A DNA stretch of 64,000 nt, from contig NZ_JARQXA010000007.1 of NCBI RefSeq assembly GCF_029543155.1, forward strand, positions 159,658 to 223,657, read 5' to 3'. The translations under genes and the position numbers were made by a program. The DNA comes from Sphingomonas sp. HITSZ_GF. GTDB taxonomy: Bacteria; Pseudomonadota; Alphaproteobacteria; Sphingomonadales; Sphingomonadaceae. Under the pieces are notes generated by a model that had not been told where the DNA came from, made no database searches, and was given only the letters and a program-made list of their open reading frames with translations. The first letter of the stretch is position 1; every line of letters starts with the position of its first letter. Positions 32,102 through 40,900 of the stretch are shown here, piece by piece.

Positions 32102-32808
32102 AGCCGCTGATCGGCGTACTGTGCTGCAACGAGTTTGCCGAGCGGCCGATCCAGGCCGTGGCGAGCCGCTTCATCGCGCCGCTGGCCAGGCTCTCCGATG
32201 CCAATGTGCTGCTGGTGCCGGCGCTGGCCGACACGCTCGACGCACGATCGATCGCCAGGCGGCTCGACGGGCTGCTGCTCACCGGATCGCGCTCGAACGT
32301 CGCCGCCGCGCGCTATGGCGGGCATCGGGACCAGACTCCGCTCGACGAGGCGCGCGACGAAGTGGCGCTCGCGCTGGCCGATGCGATGATCGAGGCCGGG
32401 CAACCGGTGTTCGGCATCTGCCGCGGCCTGCAGGAGCTCAACGTGCTGTTCGGCGGCACGCTGCGCGGCGACCTGGACGGGCATCATCTCGCCGACGAGG
32501 ACCGCCCCTTCGAATGCCTGTTCGCCCATGGCCATGACGTGACGCTCCGCGAGACCGGCCTGCTCGCCCGCGCCACCGGCGCGCGCCGGCTCGCGGTCAA
32601 TTCGGTGCACCGCCAGGGGATCGACCGGCTGGGCGCGGGCCTCGATGTCGAGGCGCTGTCGCCCGAAGATGGGCTGGTCGAGGGCTTCTCCGCGCGGCCC
32701 AATGGCGCGCAGGTGCTGGCGGTGCAATGGCACCCCGAATGGGATGTCGAGCGCCAGGCTGGCAGCCGCGCCTTCTTCCAGCTGATCGGCGAAGCGCTGG
32801 CCGCCTGA
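32098..32808 (+). CDS. Class I glutamine amidotransferase-like peptidase (PuuD-like)
   Basis: A 236-aa gamma-glutamyl hydrolase of the C26 group. The triad is C108 (V-F-G-I-C-R-G-L-Q-E), H212 and E214 (V-Q-W-H-P-E-W). Relatives cleave gamma-glutamyl-GABA in putrescine breakdown or other gamma-glutamyl amides. It is coupled by ATGA to the serine acetyltransferase and to peroxiredoxin, so a role in glutathione or other gamma-glutamyl-thiol turnover that feeds cysteine is possible, but this is inference from context. Confidence 0.85.
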   Translation: MKPLIGVLCCNEFAERPIQAVASRFIAPLARLSDANVLLVPALADTLDARSIARRLDGLLLTGSRSNVAAARYGGHRDQTPLDEARDEVALALADAMIEAGQPVFGICRGLQELNVLFGGTLRGDLDGHHLADEDRPFECLFAHGHDVTLRETGLLARATGARRLAVNSVHRQGIDRLGAGLDVEALSPEDGLVEGFSARPNGAQVLAVQWHPEWDVERQAGSRAFFQLIGEALAA

Positions 32809-32841
32809 GAACCATTCGCCGCCTGCGGAGTTGGCGCCAGC

Positions 32842-33504
32842 ATGCGCAATATCGACATCAGCTCCTGGCAGAGCATTGCCGCCACCCTGGTCGGGCTGGT
32901 GCTGGTCACGCTGGTCGGCGTCGGCATACGCCTGGCGATGATGCTCACCGTCCAGCGCCGGCGCGAGCGGATGAACCGCCAGATCAACGAGCGGCTACGC
33001 ACGCTGATCGCCGCCTATCGCGCGATCGGGGGATCCTTCACCGGCGACCTTGCCGTCGATCCCCGCCATCTGCGCGAGCTGCGCAGCGCGACGCCCGAGC
33101 CGGTCTCGCTATCCGATCGCCCGCGCCGGATCCGCGACGCGGTGGAGGCGGCGCTGTCGGACATCATCCTGCTCGGCACCGAACAACAGGTCCGCCTCGC
33201 AACCCAGGCGGTCAACGAACTGGTGGCGGGCCGGCCGGTCCACACGCACGAACTGGTCGTGTCCCTTCGCGCGTTCATCCGTGACGCGCTCGATCTCGAT
33301 CCGATCCCCCGCGACCTGGCCATCCCGCCCCAAGGGCCCACCCGGCCTTCAGGGGCCGGCGGCAAAAACGACAGGGGCGGCGGCAATGAGAAGGGCGGCG
33401 GCAGCGGCGGCGCGGGTGCCGGCCTGGGAATGGGGATGGGTGCTGGGCTGGGCCTGGGCGGCGGCGGCCACGACGACAATTCGGATACCGGGCATCACTC
33501 CTGA
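32842..33504 (+). CDS. Membrane-anchored hypothetical protein, Gly-rich tail, 220 aa
   Basis: I do not recognise this protein. One membrane helix (about 12-35, AATLVGLVLVTLVGVGIRLAMML) is followed by a basic segment (QRRRERMNRQINERLRTLI), a soluble helical domain to about residue 160, and a Gly/Ser/Asn-rich tail from about 168 with repeated G-M-G and G-L-G. Its 3' end overlaps the convergent symporter gene by 10 bases. It follows the peroxiredoxin operon by 33 bases and may be part of it. Confidence 0.6.
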   Translation: MRNIDISSWQSIAATLVGLVLVTLVGVGIRLAMMLTVQRRRERMNRQINERLRTLIAAYRAIGGSFTGDLAVDPRHLRELRSATPEPVSLSDRPRRIRDAVEAALSDIILLGTEQQVRLATQAVNELVAGRPVHTHELVVSLRAFIRDALDLDPIPRDLAIPPQGPTRPSGAGGKNDRGGGNEKGGGSGGAGAGLGMGMGAGLGLGGGGHDDNSDTGHHS

Positions 33505-35048
33505 GCGATCCGCGGGCCCGCCGGTGCCACCGCGACCAGGAACGCCACCACCGTGCCGGCGCAAAGCTGGTAGGGGAAGGCCAGGTGCTGCAGCATGCTC
33601 GGCAGGCCGATCCCCGCGGCGACCAGCGGCTGGAGCAGCAGCACCACGACGAAGCCCGCGATCAGCGCTGCGATCACCGAGGCCGTGCTGCCGCGCGTCG
33701 TGAAGATCGCCGTCATATAGACGCCGATCAGCCCGGCATAGGCGAACACCATCACCGACAGCGCGAATTCCAGCAGCCCGAGCTTGGCATAATGCTGCCA
33801 GTAGAAGCTGAGCACCGCGACGATCAGCATCGCCACGCCAATCACGCCCATCCCGGCACGGCCCGCCTGGACATAATGATGCTCGTCGACCGCGCCGCGG
33901 CCGCTGCGCCAGGGACGGTAGAAATCCTCGATCAGCACCGACGACATCGCGTTGAGCGCCGAGTTGGTCGTCGCCACCGCGGCGGCGATGATCCCGGCGG
34001 TGACCAGCCCGCGCAGGCCCGGCGGCAGCTGGGTGAGGATATAGTGCATGAAGATGCTGATCTTCTCGCCGTCGAACAGCGCGCCGGCTGCGGCAGTGCT
34101 GCCGCCCATCAGCTCGGGGCGATCGTAGAAGACGTGGAGCAGCAGCCCGATGGTGATGAACAGCGCCACCACCGGCACGGTGGCGATCACCGACCAATAG
34201 AGGCTGCGCGCGCCGGTCTTCGCGTCCTTGCAGGCGAGCAGGCGCTGGGTGGTATCCTGGTCGAGGCCCGAGGAGGCGATGTAGAGCAGCGCGATGCCGG
34301 TGACGATCGCGAGCAGCGAGAAGGGCTTGGAGAGATCGGTGGTCAGGTCGAACAGCCTGAGCTTGTCGGCGCCGCCCGGCGCATGCGCCAGGCCCTGGAG
34401 GATCTCGGCATTGGTCGCCGGGATGCCCGAGCGGAGAAAGACCAGCACCGCGATCGCCGAGCCGACGAAGATCACGAACTGGACGAGGTCGATCCAGAGC
34501 ACCGATTTCAGCCCGCCGACAAAGGTCGACAGGAAGGCCGCGGCAACCAGCACGGTGGCGGCGATGAAGATCGTCTGGGCGTTGACCGTGCCGGCGATCA
34601 CCATCGCGATGGCGATCGCGGCGAGATAGATGCGCGCGCCGCCGGCCAGCACCCGGCCGAACAGGAACATGCCGCCCGCCCAGCGCGTCGCCAGCGGGCC
34701 GAAGCGTTGGCCGAGCAGCTCGTACACCGTCGTCACCCGCGCCGCATAGAAGCGCGGGATCAGCACATGCGCAACGAAGATCGCGCCGATCAGCCCGCCC
34801 AGATTGGTGCCGAGATAGGTGAAGTCGCCATGATAGCCGAAGTCCGGCGCACCGAGGAACGTCGCGGCGGACTGGGTTGCGGACAGCACCGAGATCGCGG
34901 CGAGCCAGGCAGGCACGTTGCCGCCGGCCAGGAAATATTCCTTGGCCGTGCCGGTATGCCGCGGGGTGAACCACCAGCCGCCGACGATCAGCAGCGCAAG
35001 GTAGAGAAGGACGACGATCCAGTCGGTCAGGCTGAAAGGCAGGTGCAT
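33495..35048 (-). CDS. Sodium:solute symporter (SSS family)
   Basis: An inner-membrane carrier of 517 aa with 13 or 14 hydrophobic segments, starting W-I-V-V-L-L-Y-L-A-L-L-I-V-G-G-W. SSS features: G-N-V-P-A-W-L-A-A-I-S-V-L-S-A-T-Q-S-A (sodium-site helix 1), R-F-Y-A-A-R-V-T-T-V-Y-E-L-L-G-Q-R-F, and A-V-A-T-T-N-S-A-L-N-A-M-S-S (helix 8). ATG 35048 follows GAGG. It lies 8 bases after NamZ in the same operon, so the likely cargo is the product of that enzyme, MurNAc, or a related sugar. Substrate is inferred from context. Confidence 0.88.
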   Translation of the reverse strand: MHLPFSLTDWIVVLLYLALLIVGGWWFTPRHTGTAKEYFLAGGNVPAWLAAISVLSATQSAATFLGAPDFGYHGDFTYLGTNLGGLIGAIFVAHVLIPRFYAARVTTVYELLGQRFGPLATRWAGGMFLFGRVLAGGARIYLAAIAIAMVIAGTVNAQTIFIAATVLVAAAFLSTFVGGLKSVLWIDLVQFVIFVGSAIAVLVFLRSGIPATNAEILQGLAHAPGGADKLRLFDLTTDLSKPFSLLAIVTGIALLYIASSGLDQDTTQRLLACKDAKTGARSLYWSVIATVPVVALFITIGLLLHVFYDRPELMGGSTAAAGALFDGEKISIFMHYILTQLPPGLRGLVTAGIIAAAVATTNSALNAMSSVLIEDFYRPWRSGRGAVDEHHYVQAGRAGMGVIGVAMLIVAVLSFYWQHYAKLGLLEFALSVMVFAYAGLIGVYMTAIFTTRGSTASVIAALIAGFVVVLLLQPLVAAGIGLPSMLQHLAFPYQLCAGTVVAFLVAVAPAGPRIAQE

Positions 35049-35056
35049 GGCCGTCC

Positions 35057-36298
35057 TCAGTAGAGCAGGTAGCGCGCGCGCCGCGCCTTGAAGCGGGTCA
35101 GCTCGGCCTGCCAGCCGGCGGCGACCTTGCTCGGATCGACCCCCGCCTTGATCTGGTCGAGCGCGGCGCGATTGCGCAGCAGCCGGTCGACCTTCTCGAT
35201 CTGGAAGGCGGTGCCATAGAGCTTCCACAGCGCCGCAACCGCCTCGACCCCGAGCAACGGCGCATCGAGCCGGTTGCGATCGTGGAGGATCACTTCGACG
35301 CCCTGCACGCGCTGCCCGGCAAAGGGATAGAGCTTGTCGTTGGCGGGCACATAGGTGACCGCGAGGAAGCTCACCCCCGGGATCGCGCGGGCGTTGAGAT
35401 AGGCGGCCAGCTCGGTGCCCTTGATCCAGGGCGCGCCGAAGCGGAGGAACGGCGCCTCACCCGGCCCCTTGATGTTGACGTTCGTGCCTTCGAGCAACGC
35501 GGTGCCGGCATAGGCGGTCGCCTGGGTGATGCTGCGCAGGTTTGGCGAGGGATTGATCCACAAGAGGCCGGTGTCGTCATACCAGTCGGCACGCTTCCAC
35601 CCGGTCATGCGCACGACCGTGAGCTTCGCGCCGATACGGTCCTCGGCGTTGAACATCCGCGCCAGCTCGCCCATCGTCATGCCCGGGCGCATCGGCTCGG
35701 AATGGGGGTTGGTATAGGTCTCGGTCCCAGGGGTGGAGACCGGCCCCTGCACCGCCAGCCCGCCCAGCGGATTGGGCCGGTCGAGCACGATCACCTCGAC
35801 GCCGTTCGCCGCGCAGGCCTGGAGGAAATATTTGGTCAGCGTCTGGAAGGTCCAATAGCGCACCCCGGCGTCCTGCAGGTCGATCACCACTGCATCGACG
35901 CCGGCGAGTTGCGCGGCGCTGGGGCGCTTCTCGGCATCGGTGCGGCCATAGAGGCTGACGATCTCGAGCCCGCTCGTGCTGTCGAGCTTGTCGTCGATGT
36001 CCATGTCGTCGGTCAGCGCGTTGATGCCGTGCTCGCCGCTGAACAGCTTGACCACCGTCATCCCCGGCACCCGCGCCTGGCCTTCGGTGCGCAGCACGTC
36101 GATCGTCCGCTTGCCCGCGCGGTTGACGCTGATCGGGTTGGCGAGGATCGCGACGCGCAGCTTGCCGCCGTGTCGCGCGGCGATGTCGCGCAGCTGGGCG
36201 AAGCCGGTGTCCTGCAGCACGTCGATCCCCGTGTGCACCTGCGCGGCGGCCGGCCCCGCGACGAGCAGCGCGAGCAGGAAGAGCAGCGCCCGCGTCAC
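35057..36298 (-). CDS. namZ: Exo-beta-N-acetylmuramidase NamZ (DUF1343)
   Basis: A 413-aa exported protein of the DUF1343 family, shown in Bacillus and Tannerella to cut MurNAc from the non-reducing end of peptidoglycan fragments. Signal peptide MTRALLFLLALLVAGPAAAQ. Family landmarks: R-V-A-I-L-A-N-P-I-S-V, V-V-K-L-F-S-G-E-H-G-I, V-D-A-V-V-I-D-L-Q-D-A-G-V-R-Y-W-T-F, L-D-R-P-N-P-L-G-G and L-E-G-T-N-V-N-I-K-G-P-G-E-A-P-F. Coupled by ATGA to the upstream serine hydrolase. The pair matches Bacillus amiE-namZ, the muropeptide salvage genes. Confidence 0.9.
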   Translation of the reverse strand: MTRALLFLLALLVAGPAAAQVHTGIDVLQDTGFAQLRDIAARHGGKLRVAILANPISVNRAGKRTIDVLRTEGQARVPGMTVVKLFSGEHGINALTDDMDIDDKLDSTSGLEIVSLYGRTDAEKRPSAAQLAGVDAVVIDLQDAGVRYWTFQTLTKYFLQACAANGVEVIVLDRPNPLGGLAVQGPVSTPGTETYTNPHSEPMRPGMTMGELARMFNAEDRIGAKLTVVRMTGWKRADWYDDTGLLWINPSPNLRSITQATAYAGTALLEGTNVNIKGPGEAPFLRFGAPWIKGTELAAYLNARAIPGVSFLAVTYVPANDKLYPFAGQRVQGVEVILHDRNRLDAPLLGVEAVAALWKLYGTAFQIEKVDRLLRNRAALDQIKAGVDPSKVAAGWQAELTRFKARRARYLLY

Positions 36299-37479
36299 TT
36301 GGCGGCATCCAGCGCGGTCAGCACCGCGGTGTGGATCGCCGGGCGCGCCTTGAAGATCCCGGCATTGTCGCGCGTCGGGTTCACCCGGTTGGTGAGCAGG
36401 ATGATGAAGGCGTCGCGCTCCGGATCGATGTAGATCGAGGTGCCGGTGAAGCCGGTATGGATAATCGCATGTGGCGAGGCGAGCGGGCCGGCGAAGCCGT
36501 TCTCCAACGGCATGTCCCAGCCCAGCGCACGGACACTGCCCGCCGGCAAGCCCTGGGGCTGCATGAACAGCCGGATCGTCTCCGGCTTGATGATCTGGCG
36601 CCCCTTGTAGCGGCCGTGATCGAGATAGAGCTGGGTCACCTTGGCCAGGTCCGCCGCGGTGGAGAACAGCCCGGCATGGCCGGCGACGCCGCCCATCACA
36701 TAGGCGTTCTCGTCATGCACCACGCCGCGCACCAGCATGTGGCGGAATTTGTCGTCCTGCTCGGTCGGCACGATGCGGGCGAGCTTGCCCTTGGGCGGAT
36801 TGAAGCCGGTGTCCTTCATGCCGAGCGGGCCGAAGACTTCCTTGTGGAGGAAGGCGTCGAGCGGCTGGCCGGTGATCCGCGAGACGATCTCGCCGACCAG
36901 GATCAGGTTGAAGTCCTGATAGACATAGACGGTGCCCGGCGGATTGCCGACCGGCATCGCGTAGATCTGCTTGAGGATGCCGGCGCGGTCATTGGCGTGC
37001 CCCCAGAGCAGCCCGGCGACGGGCTTGAAGCCCGAGCTGTGGCTGAGCAGGTGGCGCACCGTGATCGCGTCATGGCCGGGGGTGCCGGCGAATTCGGGGA
37101 TGTAGCGGGCGACCGGCGCATCGAGATCGAGCTGGCCGCGATCGTAGAGGATCTCCGCCGCGCTGGTCGTCCCCACCACCTTGGTGAGCGAGGCCAGGTC
37201 GAAGATCGCGTTCTTCGGCATCGCGGGCGCGTTCGCCGTGCTGTCGATATGGCCGAAGGATTTGAGCGCGAGCAGCTTGCCGTGCTGCCCCACCGCCAGC
37301 ACCGCGCCGGGAAAGGCCTTGCCGGCCCAGGCCTCGACTTCGGCAAAGGCGGGTTTGAGATCTACCCGATGCGCGGGCGCCGCAGCCGGGGATGCCGGTG
37401 CGACCGCAGGTGCCAGGGGCAAGGAGAACAACAGCGCACCGGCCGCTGCCAGAGCCCTGAGGCGTTTCGTCGCGACCAT
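36295..37479 (-). CDS. Beta-lactamase-fold serine hydrolase, AmiE-like
   Basis: A penicillin-binding/class C beta-lactamase-type hydrolase of 394 aa, exported (signal-like MVATKRLRALAAAGALLFSLP, then a Pro/Ala linker). The S-x-x-K motif is S97-L-T-K100, the second motif is Y187-Q-D, and the third region is I-H-T-G-F-T-G-T-S. In Bacillus the protein next to NamZ (AmiE) has this fold and is a MurNAc-L-alanine amidase that strips the peptide before NamZ acts. The same neighbour order here supports that role. ATG 37479 follows AGGGGAAG. First gene of a three-gene operon. Confidence 0.85.
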   Translation of the reverse strand: MVATKRLRALAAAGALLFSLPLAPAVAPASPAAAPAHRVDLKPAFAEVEAWAGKAFPGAVLAVGQHGKLLALKSFGHIDSTANAPAMPKNAIFDLASLTKVVGTTSAAEILYDRGQLDLDAPVARYIPEFAGTPGHDAITVRHLLSHSSGFKPVAGLLWGHANDRAGILKQIYAMPVGNPPGTVYVYQDFNLILVGEIVSRITGQPLDAFLHKEVFGPLGMKDTGFNPPKGKLARIVPTEQDDKFRHMLVRGVVHDENAYVMGGVAGHAGLFSTAADLAKVTQLYLDHGRYKGRQIIKPETIRLFMQPQGLPAGSVRALGWDMPLENGFAGPLASPHAIIHTGFTGTSIYIDPERDAFIILLTNRVNPTRDNAGIFKARPAIHTAVLTALDAAK

Positions 37480-37587
37480 CTGCTTCCCCTGCTTGTCCGA
37501 TCGCCGGCAGCATGGGGTGGTCGCGGGCACGGGGTCAAGGAACCGCGCCTTGCCCGGCTATAACCAGCGGGCAAGGCGCGGGGCCGG

Positions 37588-37953
37588 TTACTGCGCGGCT
37601 TCGTCCGCGTCGATCACGCCATTCTTGTTGGCATCGGCCTTGTCGAACTTGGCCAGGTCCTCGGCGGCCAGCTCGGCGGCGCTCACGCTGCCGTCGCCAT
37701 CGGTGTCGAGGCGCTTGAAGCGGCGATCGACCTTGGCCTGGTCCATCGTCTCGCCGCGCTTCTCGGCCGCCTTGGTCATGAACGCCATCAGCTCGGCCGG
37801 GCTGGCCTTGCCGTCGGCACTGGTGTCGAGATTCTTGAACTTCTTGGCCGATGCCGCCTGCGCCTCGGCGCGGGTCTGGCCGGCCTTCTGCGCCAGCGCC
37901 TGGCCCGAGATCAGCAGCGCGCTCACGGTGATGGCAATCTTCAGCGTCTTCAT
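37588..37953 (-). CDS. Exported EF-hand protein, 121 aa
   Basis: A periplasmic calcium-binding protein. Signal peptide MKTLKIAITVSALLISGQALA; then three EF-hand-like loops: D-T-S-A-D-G-K-A-S-P-A-E, D-T-D-G-D-G-S-V-S-A-A-E (the most canonical) and D-A-N-K-N-G-V-I-D-A-D-E. It lies 31 bases downstream of the autotransporter on the same strand and may share its transcript. Ca binding is strongly implied by the loops; the role is unknown, perhaps envelope calcium buffering. Confidence 0.9.
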   Translation of the reverse strand: MKTLKIAITVSALLISGQALAQKAGQTRAEAQAASAKKFKNLDTSADGKASPAELMAFMTKAAEKRGETMDQAKVDRRFKRLDTDGDGSVSAAELAAEDLAKFDKADANKNGVIDADEAAQ

Positions 37954-37984
37954 GATTCGTCTCTCCTTGGATCGATGGTTCTGA

Positions 37985-40900
37985 TCAGAAACGGAAACCG
38001 GCGCTAGCCCGGGCGCTCACGCTCGAACCGCCCTCGCCGGTTTCGCCGCGCAGGCCGAGGCCCAGCACGAAGCGGCCGACATTGGTCGAGGCGTCGATGC
38101 GGCCGGCCACCACCGTCTTGCCGAACTGGGCGCCGCTGGCGGTGAAGCCGGTGCCGGTATCGACGAAGCGGAAGCTCCGCAGCGTCTCGGGACTTTCGAG
38201 ATAGGTACGCCCGCCGATATCGCCGGTGAGCGTCACGCCGTTGATCAGCGCCGTGCCGCGCAGGCCGTAGCTGGCAAGGCTGGTGGTGGTACGCGCCTTG
38301 CCGGCGACCAGCGCCGCGGCGCCACCCCATTCCTGCACCCGATCGACGCTCGCCGAATTGACGCTGACCCCCGCATAGGGGCTGACGCGGACGCCGCCGC
38401 CCAGCGGCAGGGCATAGGCGAGTTCGCCGAACGCAGTGTAGCTGTGCCCGTCCCCGGCGGAGGTCAGGTGGTTGGACAGGCTGCCGAACTGCACCTGGCG
38501 CTCGGTGTTGAAGGTGTTCGCCGAATAGCCGACGCCGCCGGCGAAGCGCAGCCCGCCCAGCGAATAGCCGAGATAGGCAAAGGCCGAATTGCTCGCCACG
38601 CGGACGTCGCCCAGCCCGCCATCCATGCTCAGCTTGTTCTTCGCATAGCGATAGGCGAAGCCGTAACGCAGGTTGCCGCCGGTCATCTCGATGCCGCCCG
38701 ACAGCACTTGGCGATCCGAGTCGAACCCGGCCAGCCCGTCCTGCGCGCCTGCCTTGAGCTGGCCCATCTCGCCGGCGATCCAGAAGCTGCGCTTCTGCGC
38801 GCGCGGCCCGTCGATCCGGCCGATCAGCTCGCGCCCGGCATCATGCCCGTCGCGCGCGGCGACGGTCATGCCCGCGGTGAACACTTCGCCCGAAAGCTGA
38901 TCGAACGCGTTCCGCGCGTCGGCGGCGTTGAGCCCGATCACTGCGTCAAACACGCCACCCGAGCTCTTCGCGCCAACCGCGGCGGCAACTGCGACCTGGT
39001 TCGGCGTCTGCGCGACCGCGCCAAGGCTGACATCGTTGCGCAGCAGGCGGAGCTGCACGGTGCTGGCATTATAGACCAGCGATGGCGTGAGGAAGGCGAG
39101 ATCGGTGACGACGCTGCCGAAGGTGCCCGTCACCGCCGAACCGGTGAGGATCGTATAGGTGGTGAGCGGCGAGAAGTTGGTCTGCCCGCCGGTCAGCACC
39201 GAGACGGTGCCGCCATTGATCGTCACCGTGCCGGTGGCGATGATCTGGTCCGAGATGCCGGTGGGCGACACTTCGACCTGATAGGTCGAGCCCGCCGCGA
39301 AGGTCAGGCTGCCGGCGACGTTGAGCGTGCCGATCGAATTGCCCGGCGCCACCAGGCCCGAGACGCTGAGCGAACCCGTCTTGCCCGAACCGCCCAGCCG
39401 GCCGTTCGCGCCGATCGTCAGCGTCCCCGCCAGCGACCCGTTCACCACCAGCAGGCCCTCGTTGATCGTGGTCGAGCCGGTATAGGTGTTGGCGCCGTTC
39501 AGTGTCAGCGTGCCTGCACCCGACTTGATCAGACGGCCGGTGCCCGAGAGTACGCCCGAATAGACTGTCGATCCGGTGCCGTTCACGGTGAGGATCGCGC
39601 TGCCCAGCGCGATGTTGCCGTCGCCGGCAAGCCCGCCCACCGTGGTCGCGAAGTTGGCGAGGTTGACCGCGCCCGGCGCAGTGACGGTGAGCGTGCCGGT
39701 GCCGAAGGCATTGGTGATCCCCGCGGTCAGCGTGCCGCCGGTCACCACGGTGCCGCCCGAATAGGTGTTGGCAGCACCCAGCGTCAGCGTGCCGGTGCCC
39801 GATTTGGTGAAGCTGCCGGTGCCGCTGATCACGCCGGTATAGCTGCTGGTGCTGCCGATATTGGCGGCCAGCGCACCGCTGCCGAGCAGGATGCGTCCGG
39901 CACCGCTCAGCCCGGAGACCGAGGCATTGGCGCCGTTCATGTCGAAGGTCGCGCCGCTCGCTACGCTCAGCGCGCCGCTGCCGATCGTGCCGCCCTCGAG
40001 CCGCAACGTGCCGGCCGAGACGGTGGTGGCGCCCGTATAGCTGTTCACCCCGGCCAGGGTGAAGATGCCGGTGCCCGCCTTGGTCAGCCCGCCGCTGCCG
40101 CTGATCGCGCCGGCATAGCGCGTGTCGGTGTTGCCGCCGCCGGTGGTGAGGCTGCCGCCCGACAGCGTCACCGCACCGTCGCCGGCCAGGCTGGCGATGG
40201 TCTGCGAAGCCGCGAGGTCGAGCGTCGCGCCCGCCGCGATCGTCACCGTCGTGCCCGTCGGCAGCGCGCCGCCCACGCCGGCCCGCAGCGTGCCGCCGGC
40301 AATCGTGGTGGCGCCGGCATAGCTGTTGACCCCGCCCAGGATCAGCGTGCCCGTGTCGAGCTTGTTGATCCCGCCGGTGCCGCCCAGGCCCGCGCCGATC
40401 GTCGCAGTCACGCCCGGATCGACGCGGATGTTGGTCTGGGTCTCGCTCAGGCTCAGGCTGCCGGTGCCCGCGGCGATCACATAGCCGTCGGTCATGAACT
40501 GCATGCCCGTGACGCTGAGCGCGCCATCGACGGTGACGGTACCCGCCGCACCCTGGAACACGGCGAAGCGGCCGCCCCAGCTGTCGTTGGCAGTGCCGTT
40601 GGCGTCGGTCCAGTTGGTGGTGCCGCTGGTCCAGCTGCCCGAACCGCCGCCGATCGCGCCGTTCGCGCTGGTGCCGGTGCCATCCCAGAACTGAATCTCG
40701 GGGACGATATTGTCATAGACCAGGTTGACCTGGTTGCCGACCGAGGTCTGCAGGTTGATGTGCGGCGCATTGGCGCCCGCCGGCAGCGTGCCGATCACCA
40801 GCCCGTTGTCGGTGAGGCCGCCGGTATAGTCGATCAGGCGATAGACGCCGACGCCGAAGCCGCCGAGATCGGTGACGTTGAGCGTGCCGTCGAGCACCAG

